In this document: in pieces, positions 12,140-12,311 of the stretch
How positions within the stretch are numbered: position 1 is the stretch's first letter
Layout: each line of letters opens with the position of its first letter
NCBI GenBank assembly: GCA_023255765.1
Contig: JAGDVT010000028.1
Span: 1 to 12,311 of the forward strand
Reading direction: 5' to 3'
Length of the DNA stretch: 12,311 nucleotides
Source of the DNA: Candidatus Paceibacter sp.
Lineage (GTDB): Bacteria; Patescibacteriota; Minisyncoccia; UBA6257; HR35
Position numbers and translations under genes: made by a program
Notes under the pieces: model-generated
Told to the model about the DNA's origin: nothing
Seen by the model: only the letters and a program-made list of their open reading frames with translations
The model's database searches: none

Positions 12140-12170
12140 TTGAAAAAAAGACTTTTTAACTTATTATACT
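12140..12170 (+). promoter_or_regulatory. Possible promoter of the divergent secreted-protein gene
   Basis: TTGAAA (12140-12145) and TATACT (12165-12170) are separated by 19 nt, longer than ideal. A second TATAAT follows at 12172-12177 without a matching -35. One of the two probably serves the gene starting at 12204. Confidence 0.35.
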
Positions 12171-12203
12171 TTATAATTTTTTATAATTAGCTTAACACAC
12201 TCA

Positions 12204-12311
12204 ATGAAAAATACAAACCCAATCAATAAAATGAAAACAATAACAATGTTCTTGCTTATCCTCTTTTTTATTTTTTCTTTATTTAACCTTACCTATTCTC
12301 AAACAACAACT
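12204..12311 (+). CDS. Secreted or membrane-anchored protein, N-terminus only (runs off window)
   Basis: The plus strand opens an ATG at 12204 and stays open for 36 codons to the window end. The visible part is a classical signal peptide: a basic N-region (MKNTNPINKMKT), a hydrophobic core of about 15 residues (MFLLILFFIFSLFNL), and a possible cleavage site after T-Y-S, before Q-T-T-T. A second in-frame ATG at codon 10 (12231) could be the real start and would give a more usual N-region length. The mature protein begins with a Thr-rich stretch, too little to identify. It is transcribed away from pfkB across a 154-nt gap. AGCT lies 11 nt before the ATG, as in the hsp20 and 40-codon leaders. 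Confidence 0.7.
   Translation, partial: MKNTNPINKMKTITMFLLILFFIFSLFNLTYSQTTT

Overview
The window is very A+T-rich (about three quarters by eye), densely packed, and carries single-copy bacterial housekeeping genes. Compact proteins, a shortened HrcA, hardly any Shine-Dalgarno sequences and a long coiled-coil/lytic transglycosylase fusion all suggest a small-genome bacterium of the Patescibacteria (CPR) type. That placement is an inference. TGA ends mraY, so the UGA=Gly code of some CPR groups is not in use.

Layout. (1) Positions 1-4808, minus strand: a heat-shock operon read from a promoter overlapped by a CIRCE operator. The order is hsp20, hrcA, grpE, a 92-codon chimeric ORF, dnaK, a multi-pass membrane protein, and the first 15 codons of dnaJ at the window edge. 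(2) Positions 4817-7973, minus strand: a peptidoglycan cluster of an S11 D,D-carboxypeptidase-like protein, mraY and murA, with genes overlapping by 1 and 4 nt. The HrcA-controlled promoter starts right after the murA stop. (3) Positions 8006-8374, plus strand: a small Lys-rich protein that may be a PD-(D/E)XK-type nuclease. It converges on (4) khpA, an RNA-binding KH protein (8388-8657, minus). (5) Positions 8750-9026, minus strand: a short self-contained transcription unit with its own promoter, a 5' hairpin, a 40-codon acidic ORF folded into an 18-bp stem, and a perfect 16-bp terminator-like stem. (6) Positions 9031-12049, minus strand: a PfkB-family kinase, ribosomal protein bL25, and a secreted coiled-coil lytic transglycosylase. 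(7) Positions 12204-12311, plus strand: the start of a divergent gene encoding a signal peptide.

The chaperone genes form one HrcA/CIRCE-regulated unit (DnaK, GrpE, DnaJ and the holdase Hsp20). Region 2 covers cytoplasmic and membrane steps of peptidoglycan synthesis, and its MurA has Asp in place of the catalytic Cys. Region 6 adds a wall-cleaving enzyme.

The most unusual signals are: a 64-bp, 62/64-identical duplication of the dnaK 5' end, which makes a DnaK-N-terminus chimera between grpE and dnaK; the structured 40-codon transcription unit; and a leader motif, GGTCG(T)AATT, found 25-26 nt upstream of three separate start codons (hsp20, the 40-codon ORF, khpA), two of which share a 16-17 nt version at the same distance.
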